Both the position numbers and the translations under genes were made by a program. Positions 59,701 to 64,000 of a stretch of 64,000 nucleotides of DNA are shown in pieces (position 1 is the first letter of the stretch; every line of letters begins with the position of its first letter). Location of the stretch: contig NC_059544.1 of NCBI RefSeq assembly GCF_905220415.1, forward strand, positions 7,690,501 to 7,754,500, written 5' to 3'. The notes under the pieces were generated by a model. It was given only the letters and a program-made list of their open reading frames with translations, ran no database searches and was not told where the DNA came from. Source of the stretch: Colias croceus. Its lineage: Eukaryota > Arthropoda > Insecta > Lepidoptera > Pieridae.

Positions 59701-60480
59701 AAATTTTGGTACCAATTTCCTGTTTTGCGATCCCAGGGAGCCTCAGATATCGATTTTGAACGAAATCGGTACAATAACAAAGAATTTCAAAATGGCGCTG
59801 ACTTTTAAAAATTTTGGTACCAGTTTCCTGTTTTGCGATCCCAGGGAGCCTCAGATATCGATTTTGAACGAAATCGGTACAATAACAAAGAATTTCAAAA
59901 TGGCGCTGACTTTTTAAAATTTTGGTACCAGTTTCCTGTTTTGCGATCCCAGGGAGCCTCAGATATCGATTTTGAACGAAATCGGTACAATAACAGAAAA
60001 TTTCAAAATGGCGCCGAATTTGGGTTAAATTTAAAAATGATGCAGGCGAAGCTGCCGGCAAACCTGTAGTATTTTTATAAGTCGACACTATAAATGCACC
60101 TGCAGGTCACTCCATCAAGTCCGGAGGTAAGGTCTCAACATAACTAACAAAATGAGCCCAAACTCGGCACACCTAGCTCTAACCATCTTTTAGTTCCAGT
60201 AGCAGTCTTCGAAGTACACCTGCAGGTCATTCCATCAAGTCCGGAGGTAAGGTCTCAACATAACTAATAAAACGAGCCCAAACTCGGCACACCTAGCTCT
60301 ACTCGTCTTTTAGTTCCAGTAGCAGTCTTCGAAGTACACCTGCAGGTCACTCCATCAAGTCCGGAGGTAAGGTCTCAACATAACTAACAAAACGAGCCCA
60401 AACTCGGCACACCTAGCTCTACTCGTCTATTAGTTCCAGTAGCAGTCTTCGAAGTACACATGCAGGTCACTCCATCAAGT
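56796..60480. mobile_element. Foldback-like palindromic element made of tandem repeats
   Basis: Two arms of about 1.7-1.9 kb in inverted orientation around a unique loop (58526-58623). Each arm has three outer 120-bp units (left starts 56796, 56916, 57036; right period 60100-60219, 60220-60339, 60340-60459). Next comes a non-repeated link containing GCCGGCAGCTTCGCCTGC or its complement, then about 12 (left) or 13 (right) inner units of about 108 bp carrying TCGATATCTGAGG and AGCGCCATTTTGAAATTC or complements. Long inverted repeats built from tandem repeats are the hallmark of FB/Galileo-type elements. No transposase is inside. It lies in the presumed first intron of the gene starting at 55,027. 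Confidence 0.85.
59354..60088 (-). other. Repeat-driven open frame of 36-residue units (not a supported gene)
   Basis: Because most inner units are 108 bp (36 codons) without stops, a 244-codon frame runs through several copies, repeating QRHFEILCYCTDFVQNRYLR followed by LPGIAKQETGTK. The plus strand is also open, repeating SQGASDIDFERNRYNNKEFQ. Open frames on both strands follow from unit length, so coding is not claimed. Confidence 0.6.
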
Positions 60481-60489
60481 CAGAAACTA

Positions 60490-61615
60490 AATATGAAATT
60501 TATAATCCCATAAGTATGAAAAACTATAAATAAAATCTTTCCCTGGTGTGCCTTGGTTGTCGGTGCAGAATGCGTCAATGATCAAGTTTATTAGGTCAAA
60601 TATTTTGTATACGTACAGCGATCTTTTCGTAAACGAGGAGCTGCCTACAAGCGTCACAGCGTCTACTCACAAAGGCGTCCGAGCGCCGACTAAATTACTA
60701 AAATATTTCATTACAAATTTTTGTACAATAAATCAAGATAGTGTCAAATAAAATAACCCTTATTTCCATGCAATAAGTATCACGCGTTACAGTTAAATAT
60801 GTGAAAAAATAAGATTTGATTTTAATTTTTTTCTCAGCCTATTTGTAACATTTTGATAGTTTTCTTTGCTACCTTTTTGAGTTGGACATGTCTGCTTACT
60901 TAAACTATTTTTTAATCAATAAATTTATTTTATTAAATACAAGAAAAATGTTCCTGTATTCAGCACGATATTGTCAATTTTGTGTGAAAGGGCAACGGAA
61001 AATATTTTTTATAATATTATAAACCAAAATTTTCGACTAAAAAATTGCTACCAGATTAAGGATTAATCTATCTATAGTAATTATTAGTTAAATTTGGTTT
61101 TGTATTATTATGTCGCAAAATGTACCGAAAAACTGCTTATTTTTGTCAGATTCGTAAACGCGTCCTTAATTAAAATGAAAATTAACTTTGTATTTGTTGA
61201 AACATTTTAAATTACGAAAAGACAAAACTTCCTGACTTTGAACGAAATTACTCAAACAAAAGTGCCTACTGATTACTGAACGTTTTCAAAACTCACCACA
61301 TTGTAAAGAAACTTTGTTTGACTTAACCTCGCATTTAGCTCTTTCAGTTACTGAACCAAGTTGCCAATAATTTTGCAATGAAAAGCCTGTATCACGCGTA
61401 GGTAAACAAAAACAAAGGACTGTAAAACATGTCGACTACCCGCGTCGCCGTGGGACATCCAACCTAACATCAACTTGTAGCCGTTCATCGTCCAACCTTC
61501 TTTTAACATAAAATAAGACGAGATGCTTTTAAAGTACCTATTAAAGAAAGCTGTATAAATTGAAAAAGAGCACTGCTCTGCTACGCATGCATTTTTAAAT
61601 ATAAATATATTATTA
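60490..61615. other. No supported feature
   Basis: AT-rich sequence right of the palindrome. A 67-codon ORF at 60548-60751 has no recognisable motif. Confidence 0.5.
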
Positions 61616-61621
61616 TTATCA

Positions 61622-61856
61622 ACCTGCCTTCCGCCCGCGGCTTCGCCCGCGTTTTCAAAGAAAAACCCGCATAGTTCCCATTCCCGTGGGATTTCCGGGA
61701 TAAAATCTATCCTATGTGTTAATCCCAGTTACCCTCTATATGTGTGCTAAATTTCATTGTAATCGGTTCAGTAGTATTTGCGTGAAAGAGTAATAAACAC
61801 ACGTATACACATCCATCCCCACAAACTTTCGCATTTATTATATTAGTAGGATAGTT
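61622..61856 (+). repeat. SINE/RTE-like retroelement copy, near complete
   Basis: It begins CCTGCCTTCCGCCCGCGGCT, contains CCGTGGGATTTCCGGGATAA and GTAATCGGTTCAGTAGTATT, and ends CTTTCGCATTTATTATATTA. Same superfamily as 13,453 and 43,137. Confidence 0.75.
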
Positions 61857-62605
61857 TACATTAGAATAATGGTTCTATCATATAAAAGTCGAATTTCGCA
61901 CGTTTGCCCCGTTTTCTCGAGATGTTTTGCTCAGTCCGTAAATAATCGCAAATTGTTGTTATTGCAGGCGATCCACTCGGACCGCAATTTTGCACCTATC
62001 TAGGTCTTGTACGTTAGGTGCCAGCTACCTAGATCCGTTAAATGTGATGACACAATTTTTTCGAACAAGTCTAGGTATGTGGTTCAAAACGTTGGGCTAT
62101 TTAGAGACTAGAGTAGCTATTTTCGTAAGAGTTCGAAGTACCTACCTCCTATTGATGTATTTCATTGATGCAGAGTAGTTTTTTATTTCAGTAATTAATG
62201 GCTTAATTGTTGCTCTCTCTCGATAAAAATTTTCATCGTTTTTTTACTTATAGATAGGTACTGAAGCGTAACAATTGTGTGAGGGATCGCTCCAGCCGAG
62301 GGATTTCGCGCGAAAAAGCAAAGCAAAAGCTATCCAATAAATCGCCGGCTATAAAATATATTTTTAATAACGTCATTTCTGTAATATTACGGAATTTTCT
62401 ACATTGTCTTTTTTATTATTCAGTGTTAAAATAAAGATTTTTATAATTAACACAGCAGGCCCGAAGGTTTCTATTTGTCAAGTTTATTTTTGCATTCGAA
62501 AATGCAATCACAGCAGCTCGAAACGAAATATTCATTCGCAGAGCTGCTGTCGACAGAGGATTGAAATAAAATTCATCTTTGAAGGCCTTGTATGCATTAT
62601 GTAAT

Positions 62606-62800
62606 ACTAGCTTTCCGCCCGCGGCTCCGCTTGCGTGCACTTCGTGTATCGTGTGGCAGTTGCTTTCGTAATCAAATTCCACCCTCTATTTCATCCCTTC
62701 TAAGTTTTGTTTAGTGATAAAAAACAGACAATGTCCTTTGCAAGGTGAGACCTATTTATCCTTGTTTTTCGTCAGTCTAAGTTATAATGTAAACCCAAAA
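62606..62800 (+). repeat. SINE/RTE-like repeat fragment
   Basis: CTAGCTTTCCGCCCGCGGCT is followed by degraded sequence with AATTCCACCCTCTATTTCAT. The head is conserved and the tail is lost. Confidence 0.5.
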
Positions 62801-63549
62801 TGCACATCACTTTCTTAAATAATGTGTAAGTATATTCTGTAATCCAAATCGGCTATTAGCAATAACTAATCCTGCTTTTTGGTTTCAAAATCTTTAAACA
62901 TTTTAGAAAGCACAGCTGAATTTTATTTTAATCAGATTGTAATCAATATTTTTTTTGCCGTGTCCTTGCTCAGATATGGTTAAAAATATATTTTTGCAAG
63001 ATGAGGATTGTAGGCTGTTTTCTTGTTACGGAAATAAAAAAAACTTAGGTACCTATGCATATAATATGTTTTATTCAATACCTTCAATACAAACAATAAT
63101 AAAATACAGTAATGACTATATTCATATAACTAAAATTAATTAGCACATTTAACGCCGTCTTTTTTTAACTATAAAATAACTATTATTTAAAGGTATAAAA
63201 TAAATAAGTTAATAACAAGATTATTACTTAAATATTTTATATACGTATATAAAGTTTCCGTTACTGTGCCGTTACTCAAGAAAAAACACTCTGAATCATT
63301 TAAACTTTCAAAACTTTACGTCAAATTTATGACAAAGCGTCTACTTAGAACTTACTTAGAACGATTGGAGCAGGATTTGACATTTCCCAGAAGAAACTAT
63401 TTCGACAGATTTTATAATAACTAATAATAAATCTATACATATAGTCCGGTCTATTTACACATTCAAGTTTACATAAATTCCCATAAAGCTGAATATTGGC
63501 ATAGTTGTTCAAAACATCATTATAAAGAAAATCTCAAAAGTCCTCATCG

Positions 63550-63840
63550 TTCCGAGGTGTGCTAAAAATTTGGCACGGGGTCAAAGGTCAAAAAAATGAG
63601 TTTTTTGCGATTTTTAGCGAAACGGTGAGTTTTTTCGCAAAATTACCCCAGTACAAAATTGTAGATCACAAAATTCTCTACAAAAAATATATCAATAATT
63701 TTTTTCCTAAAAGCCACCATTTTGGAGATATAACGTTCCGAAAAGTTGGATCAGTCGTAATCCCTCTATTATGCACACGTTTCCACGCCACCTATGAGGT
63801 AGTGTACAAAGCGCGTTTTTTTTAACGTGGTTTCCCCAGT
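63550..63840 (+). repeat. Possible dispersed repeat, ends unknown
   Basis: GGTCAAAGGTCAAAAAAATG, TTTTTGCGATTTTTAGCGAA and CATTTTGGAGATATAACGTT give low-complexity-rich but structured text. It is single-copy within this window; called a repeat only by resemblance to such sequences in Lepidoptera. Confidence 0.25.
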
Positions 63841-64000
63841 AGGCCTATTCCACGGGTCTGCTGAGATTTTATATGTTTTAAAACTATTGCAAAATAATAT
63901 TATATAATATTATAGTGGGCAAAAACAACGGCGGTGTAATTAAATAAAATACTTAAAATAAAAAGTTAGTCGTCTGATTCATATAACTGTCCAAGATTTC

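Noticed and set aside
57262..60010. CRISPR-like array
   Set aside because: Units are about 108 bp and contiguous with no unique spacers, they lie in an insect genome, and they are arranged as a palindrome.
61968..62003. A possible 36-base phase-1 exon (GDPLGPQFCTYL) following the signal-peptide exon at 55,027
   Set aside because: The acceptor is good (TTATTGCAG) and phase fits, but the donor GTCTTG is weak and reading on hits TAG within five codons. No family was recognised.

Overview
The window looks like nuclear DNA of a moth or butterfly (Lepidoptera). Support: AT-rich sequence, split genes with GT-AG introns, short degenerate retroelement tails typical of Lepidoptera ending in ATAATATTAGTA, TTAGG-type motifs, and very dense DNA-transposon debris. 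No bacterial operon, tRNA, rRNA or CRISPR array was recognised. Species cannot be assigned from the sequence alone.

Layout. (1) 361-18,128, minus strand: the 5' half of an ABCC-type multidrug-resistance protein (MRP1-like). It covers TMD0, TMD1 and NBD1 in fourteen coding exons, two of which are homologous alternatives; the gene runs off the left edge. (2) 19,162-20,423, minus strand: a decayed THAP-domain gene with preserved splice sites but a lost start, an in-frame stop and a frameshift. (3) 21,761-27,962, plus strand: the complete small subunit of the splicing factor U2AF in five coding exons. Introns 2, 3 and 4 hold a piggyBac-like element, a Harbinger-type MITE, a large interlocked inverted repeat and a TA-flanked MITE. 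(4) 31,569-37,399, minus strand: a complete 529-residue carboxylesterase with an intact catalytic triad in three coding exons; its first intron carries a broken transposon gene and clustered subterminal motifs. (5) 39,700-53,500: accessory, transposon-rich DNA. It includes a 3-kb piggyBac-like element whose only clear ORF keeps a Cys-rich tail, a young 5'-truncated LINE with a 15-bp target duplication, and a 1-kb TA-flanked element with a broken PHD-finger ORF. (6) 54.5-55.1 kb, plus strand: probable 5' end of a gene for a secreted or membrane protein (signal-peptide exon only). (7) 56,796-60,480: a 3.7-kb foldback-like palindrome built entirely of tandem repeats (120-bp units outside, about 108-bp units inside).

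How the parts relate. The ABCC transporter and the carboxylesterase are both of families linked to xenobiotic handling, but nothing shows co-regulation. U2AF is a housekeeping splicing gene. Most of the remaining sequence is transposon-derived. The most unusual objects are the foldback palindrome, the interlocked A-B-A'-B' inverted repeat inside the U2AF gene, the Cys-tail-only piggyBac ORF, and the duplicated exon of the ABCC gene. All exon boundaries were deduced by eye from reading frame and GT-AG signals.
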